DNA from: JBCCTX01 sp965263105
Lineage (GTDB): Bacteria; Bacteroidota; Bacteroidia; J057
Assembly: GCA_965263105.1 (NCBI GenBank)
Contig: CBDHGL010000003.1
Coordinates: 3,968,001 to 4,032,000, forward strand
Direction: 5' to 3'
Length of the DNA stretch: 64,000 nt
The notes below the pieces were generated by a model. The model was given only the letters and a program-made list of their open reading frames with translations. It did no database searches and was not told the DNA's origin. This document shows positions 1 to 8,659 of this stretch, one piece after another (positions within the stretch are counted from its first letter, which is position 1; every line of letters begins with the position of its first letter). The position numbers were made by a program, and so were the translations under genes.

Positions 1-1
1 C

Positions 2-355
2 ACCCTTTTAGGAGCCTCTGTAGCCCTGTTGAATGTAATGCTGGTGTCTGTTACCGAACGGACCAATGAGATCGGCCTTAGGAAGGCGCTCGGAGCAACC
101 AATAAAAACATCCGACAGCAATTTCTTTTTGAAGCCGTCACCATTTGCCAGTTAGGAGGCCTACTTGGGATTGTTTTAGGACTCCTGGCAGGAAATATCG
201 TGAGTAAATTCCTCCTTAAAGGGGATTTTGTTGTCCCCTGGATGTGGTTGTTTATTGGGGTAGTGGCTTGTTTTTTCGTAGGAGTTGTTTCTGGGTATTA
301 TCCTGCTTACAAGGCTTCAAAAGTAGATCCAATCGAGTCCTTGCGGCATGTATAA
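2..355 (+). CDS. ABC transporter permease, C-terminal fragment (MacB/FtsX type)
   Basis: The reading frame is open from the window edge, so this is the 3' end of a larger gene. The visible ~117 residues carry the classic end of a FtsX/MacB-like permease: the segment with TERTNEIGLRKALGA, then two hydrophobic helices separated by a short loop, and a terminal PAYKASKVDPIESLRHV. Such permeases work with a MacB/LolD-type ATPase at the inner membrane, exporting peptides or lipoproteins or acting as mechanotransmitters. The substrate cannot be inferred because the periplasmic domain lies outside the window. Confidence 0.9.
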   Translation, partial: TLLGASVALLNVMLVSVTERTNEIGLRKALGATNKNIRQQFLFEAVTICQLGGLLGIVLGLLAGNIVSKFLLKGDFVVPWMWLFIGVVACFFVGVVSGYYPAYKASKVDPIESLRHV

Positions 356-557
356 GCTTTTTCTAGCCATTTTTATTGATAGTAAAATGAATAGTTCTGG
401 TGGTGAAAATATTGATTCAGAATCGCAAGCTTTCCCTACTCGGTCGGAGGAGTCTCCTTATATGACCTATCTCTATTTTATATTAAAAATTTTAGCGGGG
501 ATAGGATCATTGATCTTGTTAACAAGGGAAATATTACAGCTTTTTAACGCAATATAA
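348..557 (+). CDS. small single-pass membrane protein, unknown function
   Basis: A 69-residue protein whose first ATG overlaps the end of the permease gene; a second ATG at 388 would give 56 residues. The N-terminal half is polar (Ser/Glu-rich) and the C-terminal ~30 residues form one hydrophobic helix (YLYFILKILAGIGSLILL). It overlaps the next gene by one base (TAATG), which suggests translational coupling and favours it being real. I recognise no family. A spurious frame remains possible given its size. Confidence 0.45.
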   Translation: MYKLFLAIFIDSKMNSSGGENIDSESQAFPTRSEESPYMTYLYFILKILAGIGSLILLTREILQLFNAI

Positions 558-1051
558 TGAAGATGAATACAACTATTTATATCCCTTTATATGAATCAAC
601 AGATTCGGGTACCTGGTTTAGGGAATCAGCCCCTTTATTGTATAAAATAGTCGCCATTTTAATTTTCCTCGGAGGAATCACAATTTTTGTTGGGGGTATT
701 GTTTACCAGAACTACTTCTTTGCCCTGAATGGGATTTTAATTTCCTTTTCTATCTGGGAAATTCATCGCTCAAGTAAAGGGTATCCTTCATTAAAGTCCA
801 CTTTATTCCCACGTTTTCTTCAAATTGATGAAAAGGGAATTACCTATAAGACCAATGAATTTGGTAAGGAAAATATTTTTTTGTGGGAGGATATACAAGA
901 GATTAAAGAGCAATTGACCTCCCTTAAGCTAATTCTCAATTCCACAGAAGAAGCTATAATTTCCTTATCGGAGGTGAATTATAAGGAGCTTAGGCAGGCG
1001 AAAAAGGTCACCCGTGAGTTGGCTGATAACAACCATATCCCTTACCAGTAA
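557..1051 (+). CDS. membrane protein with PH-like C-terminal domain, unknown function
   Basis: A 164-residue protein with two adjacent hydrophobic helices (about residues 27-68) followed by a ~95-residue soluble part. That part has the alternating pattern of small bacterial PH-like domains: a strand with IDEKGITYKT, a strand with IFLWEDIQEIKE, then a C-terminal helix. It starts inside the stop codon of the preceding small gene (TAATG), so the two are probably cotranscribed after the ABC permease gene. The PH-like assignment rests on the sequence pattern only; function is unknown. Confidence 0.6.
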   Translation: MKMNTTIYIPLYESTDSGTWFRESAPLLYKIVAILIFLGGITIFVGGIVYQNYFFALNGILISFSIWEIHRSSKGYPSLKSTLFPRFLQIDEKGITYKTNEFGKENIFLWEDIQEIKEQLTSLKLILNSTEEAIISLSEVNYKELRQAKKVTRELADNNHIPYQ

Positions 1052-1097
1052 AACTGTTCCTTTATTTCATCTATACTTTTTCACTAACTTGTTCCAT

Positions 1098-1538
1098 ATG
1101 AAAAAGTTAGTTACCCTTTTAGTTGCCTTTCTGTGCATCCATATTTACGCAACTCAAGCCCAGTCTATTCCTTCATCAGATGAAGAAGCCATCTATCGCA
1201 TCATGGGTATGCAGGAGACTTCCTGGAACAAAGGAGACATAGACACTTTTATGGAGGGCTATTGGAAATCTGATTCTCTGCTATTCATTGGAAGTAGTGG
1301 CCCTATCTATGGCTGGCAGGCTACCATGGATCGGTATAAGCGCGTGTACTCCGATCGCCAGAAAATGGGCAAACTCACCTTTGATATTTTAGAGCTGAGG
1401 AGTCTGGGAGAATCCCATGCTCGGTTAATAGGGAAATTTCACCTCAAACGGGAGATCGGGGATCTTGAGGGGTATTTCACCCTTATATGGATGAAGGTGG
1501 ATGGGGAATGGCTTATCATTAGTGATCATACGAGTTGA
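1098..1538 (+). CDS. secreted SnoaL/NTF2-like (DUF4440-type) protein
   Basis: A 146-residue protein. The ATG at 1098 is chosen because it gives a clear signal peptide (MKKLVTLLVAFLCIHIYATQAQ); an in-frame start further upstream would bury it. The mature part has the layout of the NTF2-like fold: an N-terminal helix ending in WNKGDIDTFMEGYW, a short strand with LLFIGSSGPIYGW, then three to four long strands ending in TLIWMKVDGEWLIISDHTS. Members of the family are small cone-shaped binding proteins or enzymes, and no specific substrate can be named. Likely periplasmic. Confidence 0.75.
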   Translation: MKKLVTLLVAFLCIHIYATQAQSIPSSDEEAIYRIMGMQETSWNKGDIDTFMEGYWKSDSLLFIGSSGPIYGWQATMDRYKRVYSDRQKMGKLTFDILELRSLGESHARLIGKFHLKREIGDLEGYFTLIWMKVDGEWLIISDHTS

Positions 1539-1565
1539 GAGGGGAGTGATCAGTTATAATTTTTT

Positions 1566-2264
1566 TTACCCCCGCTTATACGTCACCACAATCTCAAAAT
1601 TTATCGCCCGCCAACTTCCTCCGACGGGGCCACTGCCCAGGTTGATGATATCATCCTCATCAATATCTAGGACTTTGTTAACACCTATCTGGTAATAGGC
1701 ACCAAAGCCCACAGAACCAAAATTGGTTGGGAAAAGAGCGGCTGCTCCAAAAGGGAGATGGAGGTAAAAGCGTTTGACAGGATCGGGCTCCGCAACGCCC
1801 GGTTGAAAATCAGCATGATCAAAGCGATAGCCGATTATACCTCCTATTCGTGGATGAAACCATTGGAATTTGGGGCCAACTTTGAAATCTATCTCCAAGG
1901 CCGTTAAGCCCACCGACTGGTCGTCGCTGAAGTCTTCCATTACTCCCGGCAGGTTGAATCCAGAAGGATTAGGATTCTTATAGACAATTTGTATGCCCAA
2001 TTCTACAGAGCTACGAGGGCGATCCCAACGAAGATAGGGACCAAAAATTCCGGTGGTAAAGGCACTTTCAGCCAGAAGAAATTCGGTAGAAAAAGGGAAG
2101 TAGTTGATATTACTGGAAAAACGAAGGCCGATGTGGAGCTCGCTAGGAAAAGTAATGAGTGTATCGCGATTGGTATAAGGAACTTGGGCCATTATCTCCT
2201 TTCCTAGTCCTCCAGTCAGGCAGATAAAGAAGATAATTCTTAAAAAATGTGGATGTCTCGCCAT
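1566..2264 (-). CDS. secreted protein, probably an outer-membrane beta-barrel
   Basis: A 232-residue protein with an N-terminal signal peptide ending at about residue 27 (IMAQ). The rest is rich in alternating aromatic/small and polar residues (IGLRFSSNINYFPF, VELGIQIVYK, IIGYRFDHADF, VGFGAYYQIGVNK), the pattern of amphipathic transmembrane strands. It ends with a basic VTYKRG rather than the usual terminal aromatic. It converges with the upstream NTF2-like gene. No named family is recognised; a small porin-like or PorT-like barrel is the best guess. Confidence 0.65.
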   Translation of the reverse strand: MARHPHFLRIIFFICLTGGLGKEIMAQVPYTNRDTLITFPSELHIGLRFSSNINYFPFSTEFLLAESAFTTGIFGPYLRWDRPRSSVELGIQIVYKNPNPSGFNLPGVMEDFSDDQSVGLTALEIDFKVGPKFQWFHPRIGGIIGYRFDHADFQPGVAEPDPVKRFYLHLPFGAAALFPTNFGSVGFGAYYQIGVNKVLDIDEDDIINLGSGPVGGSWRAINFEIVVTYKRG

Positions 2265-2394
2265 GGTGATTAATGCTGATAAAGCACAAGTTAACGCCTG
2301 TAACCCAAAAAGGAAATGCCAATCGTTTCGTACTGGTGGAAGAGAACACTACCCATGTAATTCCTGCTACCGACCACAGAATACGGACCCAAAT

Positions 2395-3798
2395 TTAACT
2401 CTCCAAATACTTAGGTGCTATCTCATGCATGAAGGCAATGGCCGCCGCTTTGTCATTAGGAATGATTCCATCCAAAATCGCTTCTCGAACTTCCGTTTTT
2501 ATTTGGCCTACCTTTCTTCCAGGGGGAATACCAAAAGTCTCCATGATAAAAGTTCCATCTACCGGAGGCTGCCAATTTCTCAATTGGTCTCTTTCTTCCA
2601 CCTCCATGATCCGCTTAGCCAATTTGTTGTAGTTTTCTAGATACCGCTTGACCTTGTTCTCGTTTTTGGAGGTAATATCTGCCCGGCAGAAGGATAGCAG
2701 GTCTTCCAGGTCGGTACCCGCCTCAAAAATGATCCGGCGAATGGCCGAGTCGCTTACAGGCTCTGTAACCAGGGCCACAGGCCGCTGATGAAGTCTTACG
2801 AGTTTCTGGACGTATTTCATGTGCTCATTCATCGGGAGCTTCATACGTCTGAAAATTTTTGGAACCATCCTAGACCCTTTGTCTTCATGTCCATGAAAGG
2901 TCCAGCCTGTACTAGGGTGATAGCGTTTTGTAAGGGGCTTGGCAATGTCATGCAGCAAAGCCACCCAACGTAACCAAAGGTTTTCGCTTACTTCGGCCAC
3001 CTGATCTAGGACCTGGATAGTATGGTAAAAATTATCCTTATGCCCTCGACCATTGATGTACTCGACTCCTTTCATGGCGTCTAGTTCGGGGAAAATACGG
3101 GCAAGGAGCCCTGTTTCCTCTAGCAACTTGAACCCCCTAGAAGGCAATGGGGCCAGGATAATTTTGTTGAGTTCATCTATGATCCGCTCTGGAGAGACAA
3201 TGTCTATGCGTTCTACTTGTTGCGAAATGGATTGCAAGGTATTCTCCTCAATCTGAAAGTTGAGTTGGGTAGCAAAGCGTATAGCTCGCATCATACGTAG
3301 GGGATCGTCGGAGAAAGTAAGCTGAGGGTCTCGGGGGGTACGGATAATACCCGCGTTGAGGTCTTTTATGCCTTCAAAAGGATCTAAGAGCTCCCCCCAG
3401 TTTGCTTCATTAAGGGAAAGAGAAAGAGCATTAATGGTGAAGTCTCGACGCAATTGATCATCTTCCAGGGTGCCGGGAGCTACCTGGGGATTTCGGGATT
3501 TTTTGCGGTAACTTTCTTTTCTAGCTCCAACAAACTCGACTGCATAGTCTTGATAATTTACCAGAGCCGTTCCAAAGTTTGCATAAGTAATGACATCTTT
3601 ACTCCCAACTTTATTTGCAAAAGCATTAGCCATGTCGATACCAGAGCCCACCACAACTATATCGATATCCTTACAGGGGCGTTGGAGAAAGTAGTCGCGT
3701 ACGTATCCACCGATCACATAGGCAGGGAGCCCAGCATCTTGACTGGATTTTGCCAGCAGCATAAATATGGGATCTTGTAGGGCCTCCAGTACTTTCAT
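2395..3798 (-). CDS. cca: CCA tRNA nucleotidyltransferase with HD domain
   Basis: Adds or repairs the 3'-terminal CCA of tRNAs. The ATG at 3798 gives 467 residues; a TTG three codons upstream is less likely. The class II nucleotidyltransferase head shows the GGYVRD loop and the metal-binding DIDIVVVGSG near residues 25-45, followed by the RRDFTINAL and DDPLRMMRAIRFA motifs. The C-terminal half contains an HD phosphohydrolase domain (WVALLHDIAKP), common in bacterial CCA enzymes and related to 2',3'-cyclic phosphate processing. Length and motif order fit the family. It stands alone on this strand. Confidence 0.95.
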   Translation of the reverse strand: MKVLEALQDPIFMLLAKSSQDAGLPAYVIGGYVRDYFLQRPCKDIDIVVVGSGIDMANAFANKVGSKDVITYANFGTALVNYQDYAVEFVGARKESYRKKSRNPQVAPGTLEDDQLRRDFTINALSLSLNEANWGELLDPFEGIKDLNAGIIRTPRDPQLTFSDDPLRMMRAIRFATQLNFQIEENTLQSISQQVERIDIVSPERIIDELNKIILAPLPSRGFKLLEETGLLARIFPELDAMKGVEYINGRGHKDNFYHTIQVLDQVAEVSENLWLRWVALLHDIAKPLTKRYHPSTGWTFHGHEDKGSRMVPKIFRRMKLPMNEHMKYVQKLVRLHQRPVALVTEPVSDSAIRRIIFEAGTDLEDLLSFCRADITSKNENKVKRYLENYNKLAKRIMEVEERDQLRNWQPPVDGTFIMETFGIPPGRKVGQIKTEVREAILDGIIPNDKAAAIAFMHEIAPKYLES

Positions 3799-3886
3799 AG
3801 GGCCCAAAGATATGGAAATTCAGAAAATTTACCTTCGATCGTTCAATAAGGACAGAATTCATTCGGCACTTACTGAAAAAGGCTAT

Positions 3887-4783
3887 CTAGCTCGCATAAA
3901 TCTTATCCATCAATTGGGAAATTTTGGCTAGACGCTCACGATCTCCGCCAGGAACCTCAGCAGATCCCCATCCTTGGTAGCCTACTTCCCTCAAGGCCTT
4001 ATTCACTTCCGGCCAATTACAATCTCCTTCAGTGAGTTCTACTTGAAAGCCTTTCCATATTCCTTCATTACGCTGTTTGTCTCGGCTATATTCTTTGATG
4101 TCAATTTTGAGAATCCTGGGGCCCAGCACCCGAACCCAATGCTCAGGCCAGCCATATCGAACGATATTGCCCACGTCGAAATACCAGCCAATCATTGGAC
4201 TTTCAAATTCATCAATGTACTGAGCAGCTTCTACGGGACTAATTAGGAAATTATTCCATACATTTTCTATGGCGATTTTTACCCCAGTTTCTTCACATAT
4301 GGGAAGGAGTTTCCGAATTTCTTCCTGTGAACGTTTATAGGCATCTCCGTAGCCTACCTTTTCGTTGACTACACCGGGGACTAATAGAACGGTTGTCCCT
4401 CCATATACCTTTGTATTTCTCAATGCATCTTTCATGGACTCCAAACATTTGGCACGTATAGAGGGATCGGGATCAGATAGAGGCATTTTCCAGTGCAAAG
4501 AATTCACGGTGCCGGGGAGTTCGATACCCGTTTGATCCCGGGCCGCAAAAATTTCTTTGTTGTCCAATTTGTTGGGGTAGTCCAGTTCTATTCCATCAAA
4601 GCCCAGGTCTTTTACCAGTTTAAATTTATCTAAAACCGATAAAGATTCTTTAATCATCCCAAACTTGAGACTCTTCTTTATCAGGGGTTGAGAATTTGTT
4701 GGGGTTTGTCCTATAATTTTAGGCCCCACTGCCAGCCCCGCAGCTACGGCGGAGCTAGTCGCGAGAAAGTTTCTTCTGTTCAT
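3887..4783 (-). CDS. Tat-exported sugar phosphate isomerase/epimerase (TIM barrel)
   Basis: Member of the AP-endonuclease-2-like TIM-barrel family that includes xylose isomerase-like sugar isomerases/epimerases. The ATG at 4783 is preferred because it places a twin-arginine signal (MNRRNFLATSSAVAAGLAVG) at the N-terminus; a frame opening 12 codons upstream would run into an intergenic repeat. Family features include FDGIELDYPN, GVKIAIENVWN and IGWYFDVGNIVRYG, carrying the Glu and Asp residues expected to bind a divalent metal, and a late KIDIKEYS strand. It follows the Gfo/Idh/MocA gene on the same strand, suggesting a joint periplasmic role in sugar or polyol conversion. Confidence 0.88.
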   Translation of the reverse strand: MNRRNFLATSSAVAAGLAVGPKIIGQTPTNSQPLIKKSLKFGMIKESLSVLDKFKLVKDLGFDGIELDYPNKLDNKEIFAARDQTGIELPGTVNSLHWKMPLSDPDPSIRAKCLESMKDALRNTKVYGGTTVLLVPGVVNEKVGYGDAYKRSQEEIRKLLPICEETGVKIAIENVWNNFLISPVEAAQYIDEFESPMIGWYFDVGNIVRYGWPEHWVRVLGPRILKIDIKEYSRDKQRNEGIWKGFQVELTEGDCNWPEVNKALREVGYQGWGSAEVPGGDRERLAKISQLMDKIYAS

Positions 4784-4800
4784 AGGGAATGGGTAAATGG

Positions 4801-4863
4801 TCGACAGTCCACGGTCCACAGTTTTTTAAGAGGCTTTTCAAGAAATCTACTGTGGACTGTCGA
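4801..4863. repeat. intergenic inverted repeat with GTCCAC arms
   Basis: Perfect 12-bp inverted arms TCGACAGTCCAC (4801-4812) and GTGGACTGTCGA (4852-4863) separated by 39 bp, with extra GTCCACAG and CTATGGACT copies alongside. It lies between two same-strand genes. Related GTCCA-rich sequences occur at 6903, 50797 and 63321. It could fold into a hairpin in either transcript. Confidence 0.75.
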
Positions 4864-4881
4864 CTATGGACTATAAACTAA

Positions 4882-6186
4882 TCAACCAAACTTTGTAATT
4901 CCGGGCTTTGCCACAGCTGCCGTTGGCCAGTCTAGTTTCCAATTATATTCATCGATTTTGGGTCCCAGAATCTCATCGGACTTCAGGGCATCTTCATAGG
5001 TAATGGTCTGCCCAGTATAGGCCACCATCCTGGCGAGGATTCCCATCATCGTACTCTGAGCCATCCAGTCTCCATCATTGACAGGTTTTCCTTTACGGAT
5101 AGCGGCAAATAGCTCGTCATGCTCCGTTTGGTACATGTTGTTTCTTTCTCCTTGGTATTCCCAGCTTCGATAGGGACGTTGAATGGTATGCTTGCGCTTT
5201 ATACAGTCAATTTTGGCAACCCCTTCGGTTCCCATGATTTCGACGGCATAGCTCCGGGAGCAATCTTTTTGCTGACGACTGAAGTGGAATCCCTTGGCTC
5301 CATTGGCATAGGTAAATTCTATGGCAAAATGGTCATAGACATTACCAAAGAGTTCATCGGTACGGCTTTGCCGTCCGCCAGTACCCGTGGCAGAGACAGG
5401 GGGCACATCCCTCAGGGCCCAGGACATCATGTCGATACTATGTATGGCTTGTTCAATGATATGATCTCCAGAAAGCCAGTTATAGTACAGCCAGTTACGG
5501 AGTTTATACTCCATATCGCTCCATCCTTCTTTTCTGGGATAGGACCACAGTGCACCCGTATTGTAGGTATTATAGACCGTTACGATATCTCCAATTTCCC
5601 CTTTCAGGACTCTATTAAAAATGGCCCTTTTGGGAAAGTCATAACGCCAACAGAAACCAGACATGAGGCTGAGGTTTTTTTCCCGGGCCTTTTTGGCGAC
5701 CTTGAGTACACGGCGTATTCCCGGAGCGTCTACCGCAACTGGTTTTTCGCAAAATACGTGCTTACCCGCCTTAATGGCAGCTTCTAAATGGGCCGGGCGA
5801 AAAGCAGGGGGAGTAGTCAGGATGACCATGTCCACATCAGAATCCAGAACCTTCTGGAAGGCATCAAAGCCCATAAATTTGTGGGCGTCATCCAATTGCG
5901 CCCTTTCAGGATGCTCAGCGAGCAAAGCATTGTGGGACTTTTCCATTTTGTCTGGGAAAATATCTGCCATAGCTCCCAATACGACGTCTGGGTCCGCATT
6001 CAAGGCTTGGTTAGCCGCACCAGTTCCGCGCCCACCACATCCAATCAATCCCACCTTTAGGGTATTGGAATTTCTTCTTCGGGCTTGTGAGGTAGATATG
6101 TTGAAGGCTAGCGCTCCTCCTACAGTAGCGCCGCTGGTCTTTTTTATAAAAGATCTGCGAGTAGTTTTAGATGATTGAGTGTCCAT
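4882..6186 (-). CDS. Tat-exported Gfo/Idh/MocA family oxidoreductase
   Basis: NAD(P)-dependent oxidoreductase of the glucose-fructose oxidoreductase family, 434 residues. It has a twin-arginine signal (TTRRSFIKK, residues 8-16), a Rossmann dinucleotide motif (VGLIGCGGRGTG, about 45-56) and the family EKP signature in VFCEKPVAVD near residue 140. The C-terminal domain contains the usual predicted sheet with GFHFSRQQKD. Secreted Bacteroidota members of this group act on sugars or glycosides in the periplasm and often sit beside a TIM-barrel isomerase, as here. The exact substrate is unknown. It is divergent from the lipoprotein gene at 6243. Confidence 0.93.
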   Translation of the reverse strand: MDTQSSKTTRRSFIKKTSGATVGGALAFNISTSQARRRNSNTLKVGLIGCGGRGTGAANQALNADPDVVLGAMADIFPDKMEKSHNALLAEHPERAQLDDAHKFMGFDAFQKVLDSDVDMVILTTPPAFRPAHLEAAIKAGKHVFCEKPVAVDAPGIRRVLKVAKKAREKNLSLMSGFCWRYDFPKRAIFNRVLKGEIGDIVTVYNTYNTGALWSYPRKEGWSDMEYKLRNWLYYNWLSGDHIIEQAIHSIDMMSWALRDVPPVSATGTGGRQSRTDELFGNVYDHFAIEFTYANGAKGFHFSRQQKDCSRSYAVEIMGTEGVAKIDCIKRKHTIQRPYRSWEYQGERNNMYQTEHDELFAAIRKGKPVNDGDWMAQSTMMGILARMVAYTGQTITYEDALKSDEILGPKIDEYNWKLDWPTAAVAKPGITKFG

Positions 6187-6242
6187 ATTTTATTCAAAAT
6201 TTTTTCTAATAGAAATTAACTAATTTTATTTGCCAAAATCCA

Positions 6243-6902
6243 ATGATGTATTACAGTAACTGTCGTATTATTCTGATTTGTCTTCTTTTTGTTGGCTGTG
6301 GATCCCATGGAGATTCATCTGAAGAGGGGAACTTAGCTGTAAGGCAGGTAGAGGCACCCAAGGTATACCAGGGAGAATATGCCTGGGAAGCGGGAAAAGG
6401 GACATTTGAAGAATGTAGGACGGGGAAGCGTTATCCTGTTGGTGGAGGAAAGGCGGATAAAGAACTCAAGCGTACCTTATTTAGCATAGACCCTGGACAA
6501 GCCACTGGGGCACTTATTGAAGTAGAAGGCTTTCTGGCCCAGCAACTAGAAGCTGATTCTGGGTGGACGGGCTTGGTATTTATGGTTGAAAAACTACTCG
6601 ACTTAGACATTCAGCAAACGTGTTCAGATGTTGGGATTCCCGTCACACAGGATAGTTTATTCATCCAGATTGCTCAGGAAATGGAACTATTGAGTCAGAT
6701 GTACCTGGATACCCCTTTCCAGGCATCCGCGATCTCTCCAGATATGCCTCTGTCCTCTATCATTCGGACGGAGTCTATGCAGCTAGGCTTGTGGGCATTT
6801 GTCATGGCAAGAACGGGGCTATCCCAAAGGCAGATGATGGAAAAGAGCGATTCTCTCCAAACGGTCTGGGATGTTTATGAATTGGTAGAGAGGGCTAAAT
6901 AG
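6243..6902 (+). CDS. lipoprotein, unknown function
   Basis: A 219-residue protein with a lipoprotein signal peptide whose lipobox is LFVGC (Cys about residue 19). The mature part is acidic and mostly helical, with a segment carrying ECRTGKRYPVGGGKADKELK followed by a region around LIEVEGFLAQQ. A copper/META-like folding pattern is possible but I cannot assign a family. It is transcribed divergently from the Gfo/Idh/MocA gene with a 56-bp shared upstream region. Confidence 0.65.
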   Translation: MMYYSNCRIILICLLFVGCGSHGDSSEEGNLAVRQVEAPKVYQGEYAWEAGKGTFEECRTGKRYPVGGGKADKELKRTLFSIDPGQATGALIEVEGFLAQQLEADSGWTGLVFMVEKLLDLDIQQTCSDVGIPVTQDSLFIQIAQEMELLSQMYLDTPFQASAISPDMPLSSIIRTESMQLGLWAFVMARTGLSQRQMMEKSDSLQTVWDVYELVERAK

Positions 6903-7024
6903 TCCACCGTTGATGGTCCATAGTTTGAGCTATTAGGTGTCAGGAGAGAGGGGAGAGTTCTGCATAGGCTGACTTTTTAACTCACTCCTCGCTTCTCTCA
7001 CCTAACTTTCTCTGTACCGTCGAC
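6903..7024. repeat. intergenic inverted repeat flanked by GTCCA motifs
   Basis: Two imperfect 27-bp arms (6933-6959 and 6979-7005) beginning and ending with TTAGGTG / CACCTAA and otherwise made of purine- or pyrimidine-rich AGAG/CTCT runs. They are preceded by two GTCCA(C/T) boxes at 6902-6923 and followed by GTACCGTCGAC. It fills almost the whole gap between the lipoprotein and glycosylase genes and resembles the element at 4801. Confidence 0.6.
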
Positions 7025-7038
7025 TAATAAACTTACAT

Positions 7039-7641
7039 ATGCAACACATTCTTTCCCACCTATCTCAAGATAAAAAGTTAGTCCCTGCGCTAGAGGTGGC
7101 AGACCTGAAGCCCTTGATTTTAGAAGGGGGGATTTTTGACTCTTTAGTAAGGGCAATCGTATACCAGCAACTATCTGGCAAGGTGGCAGATGTGATCCAC
7201 AAACGCTTTCTGGAATTATTGGATCTGCATACCCCGACCCCTGAAGCTGTTTTGGCTCTAAATCCCGATGATATGCGTGGAGCAGGATTATCTCGATCCA
7301 AGAGCCAATATATTCGCAACATTGCAGATTTTTTTCAACAACCTGAATATGTGGACATCGATTGGCAAAGCCTGCCTGATGAGGAACTCATTGCGACACT
7401 TACCCAGATCAAAGGGGTAGGAGAGTGGACCGTCCAAATGTTGCTAATTTCTACGCTAGCTCGGGAAGATGTATTTCCTGTGAATGACCTGGGGATACAA
7501 CAAGGAATTAGGGGGCTATATGGCTTAGAGGAGTTGGAAAAGAAAGAATTGAAGAAAAAAATGTTGGATCTGTGTAGAAGCTGGCAACCCTTTAGATCCT
7601 ATGCTTGCCTGGCTATTTGGCGCTGGTATGATGCGAATTGA
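7039..7641 (+). CDS. DNA-3-methyladenine glycosylase (AlkA-like, HhH-GPD)
   Basis: Base-excision repair glycosylase removing alkylated purines. It has 200 residues, the compact form without the AlkA N-terminal domain. The helix-hairpin-helix is seen in LTQIKGVGEWTVQMLL and the catalytic aspartate in VFPVNDLGIQQG, 20-odd residues later as expected for the HhH-GPD family. LVRAIVYQQLSGKVAD near the N-terminus is the usual start of the fold. No iron-sulfur cysteine cluster is present. It stands alone between repeat-containing intergenic regions. Confidence 0.92.
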   Translation: MQHILSHLSQDKKLVPALEVADLKPLILEGGIFDSLVRAIVYQQLSGKVADVIHKRFLELLDLHTPTPEAVLALNPDDMRGAGLSRSKSQYIRNIADFFQQPEYVDIDWQSLPDEELIATLTQIKGVGEWTVQMLLISTLAREDVFPVNDLGIQQGIRGLYGLEELEKKELKKKMLDLCRSWQPFRSYACLAIWRWYDAN

Positions 7642-7767
7642 CTAAAAAATTTCCCGTTCAGAAGGAATTTTTCTTTCTCAATCTTCTTATCGGAACATGG
7701 GAGCAAAATACCAATAATTTTCTCCCTTCCCCGAAAGGGGATCTTTTTAACCTTAAATGTTACAGTT

Positions 7768-8232
7768 ATGTCAAACGCCAATTTAATTTTCGAAGAATTG
7801 CTACCTGCACACTTTCAAGTGAACAATGGTAGCGTACAATTGTTTGAAGGACCCAGCACAGATGGTTTTCCAGCGGGTCCACCTAAAAGAATTATCCAGG
7901 TTGATCAGCCTTGGGCAGTCAAATTTACCTGGACTAATTCAGGTTTGTTAGTCCCCTTTATTCAAGGAGACTGGCATCTGGAAATCTTTTTGGAGCAAAT
8001 GGGTCCCTCTGAGTTTGGTTTTCCCAGTACCCTTGGGACGAAGATCGTACCTTTTGTCAGCGTAAATGCCACGACTTATAATGAGTTTGTTGTCATTCCT
8101 GCGAATGTGGTACCAGAAGGTATCTTCAAGCTTACAGCTTGTATTACCTTTTCCAGCCCAGCACCTGCTTCTATTCCGGGTCCTATAGCAGCTTTTGCTG
8201 AGATAGGGGGAGTGAAATTCTATAAGGCCTAG
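7768..8232 (+). CDS. conserved-looking protein of unknown function
   Basis: A 154-residue protein without a signal peptide or transmembrane segment. It is rich in beta-prone stretches (AVKFTWTNSGLLVPF, GDWHLEIFLEQMG, IVPFVSVNATTYNEFVVIP, IFKLTACITFSSP), suggesting an all-beta sandwich domain. It is followed by a strong terminator at 8269, consistent with a monocistronic expressed gene. I recognise no family. Confidence 0.6.
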   Translation: MSNANLIFEELLPAHFQVNNGSVQLFEGPSTDGFPAGPPKRIIQVDQPWAVKFTWTNSGLLVPFIQGDWHLEIFLEQMGPSEFGFPSTLGTKIVPFVSVNATTYNEFVVIPANVVPEGIFKLTACITFSSPAPASIPGPIAAFAEIGGVKFYKA

Positions 8233-8268
8233 GGATCCTTTTAGGAAAAAGTGTAATAGTAGTGTATG

Positions 8269-8301
8269 GGAGGTCAGTTTATCGCTGACCTCCTAATTTT
8301 T
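8269..8301. terminator. bidirectional intrinsic terminator
   Basis: Perfect 9-bp stem GGAGGTCAG / CTGACCTCC (8269-8277 and 8285-8293) with a 7-nt loop, followed by TAATTTTT. It lies between the convergent genes ending at 8232 (+) and 8310 (-) and can serve both. Confidence 0.85.
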
Positions 8302-8309
8302 AGGAATCT

Positions 8310-8534
8310 CTAATTGGAGTTCAGGTTTTGTAGATATTTTGGAACAAAATGTCCGACGTGGTGGGTATGGGAAGTACTATTTTTTACCCGCATTTCCCGT
8401 GTTTTGTAGTTATATCTCCGTTCGTAATCAGGGCAGGATTTACATGTGAAGATAATCCAGTCCCCTTCTCTTCGGGAATCACAGGTATGTGTTTCTTCAG
8501 GAGTATTTACAAACTGCGCATCTAAAAAGTCCAT
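8310..8534 (-). CDS. small zinc-ribbon-like protein, unknown function
   Basis: A 74-residue protein containing HTCDSRREGDWIIFTC followed by KSC, i.e. a Cys, a knuckle and a CxxC-type pair, plus a His cluster (SHTHHVGHF) near the C-terminus; together these could bind zinc. No signal peptide. It faces the shared terminator at 8269. The family is not recognised, and activity is unknown. Confidence 0.6.
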   Translation of the reverse strand: MDFLDAQFVNTPEETHTCDSRREGDWIIFTCKSCPDYERRYNYKTREMRVKNSTSHTHHVGHFVPKYLQNLNSN

Positions 8535-8659
8535 AGGCCTGATATTTACTAATCAATAAAGGAATGTTCCTGTGTTTATGTATTATTCATGGGGGGAATG
8601 GCGAAAATTTGTGGCCAAGCTGTATTTGCCCTAAACAAAATTTAGAAAAATATGGCCTT

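Noticed and set aside
5119..5787. Long plus-strand open frame opposite the Gfo/Idh/MocA gene
   Set aside because: It is antisense to a clear, conserved enzyme with signal and catalytic motifs, and its own translation has no recognisable features.
5663..6178. Second plus-strand open frame in the same region
   Set aside because: Same reason; its codon pattern is the complement of the oxidoreductase frame.
7638..7832. Open frame after the DNA glycosylase
   Set aside because: Overlaps the next gene's start in another frame and has no domain-like features.
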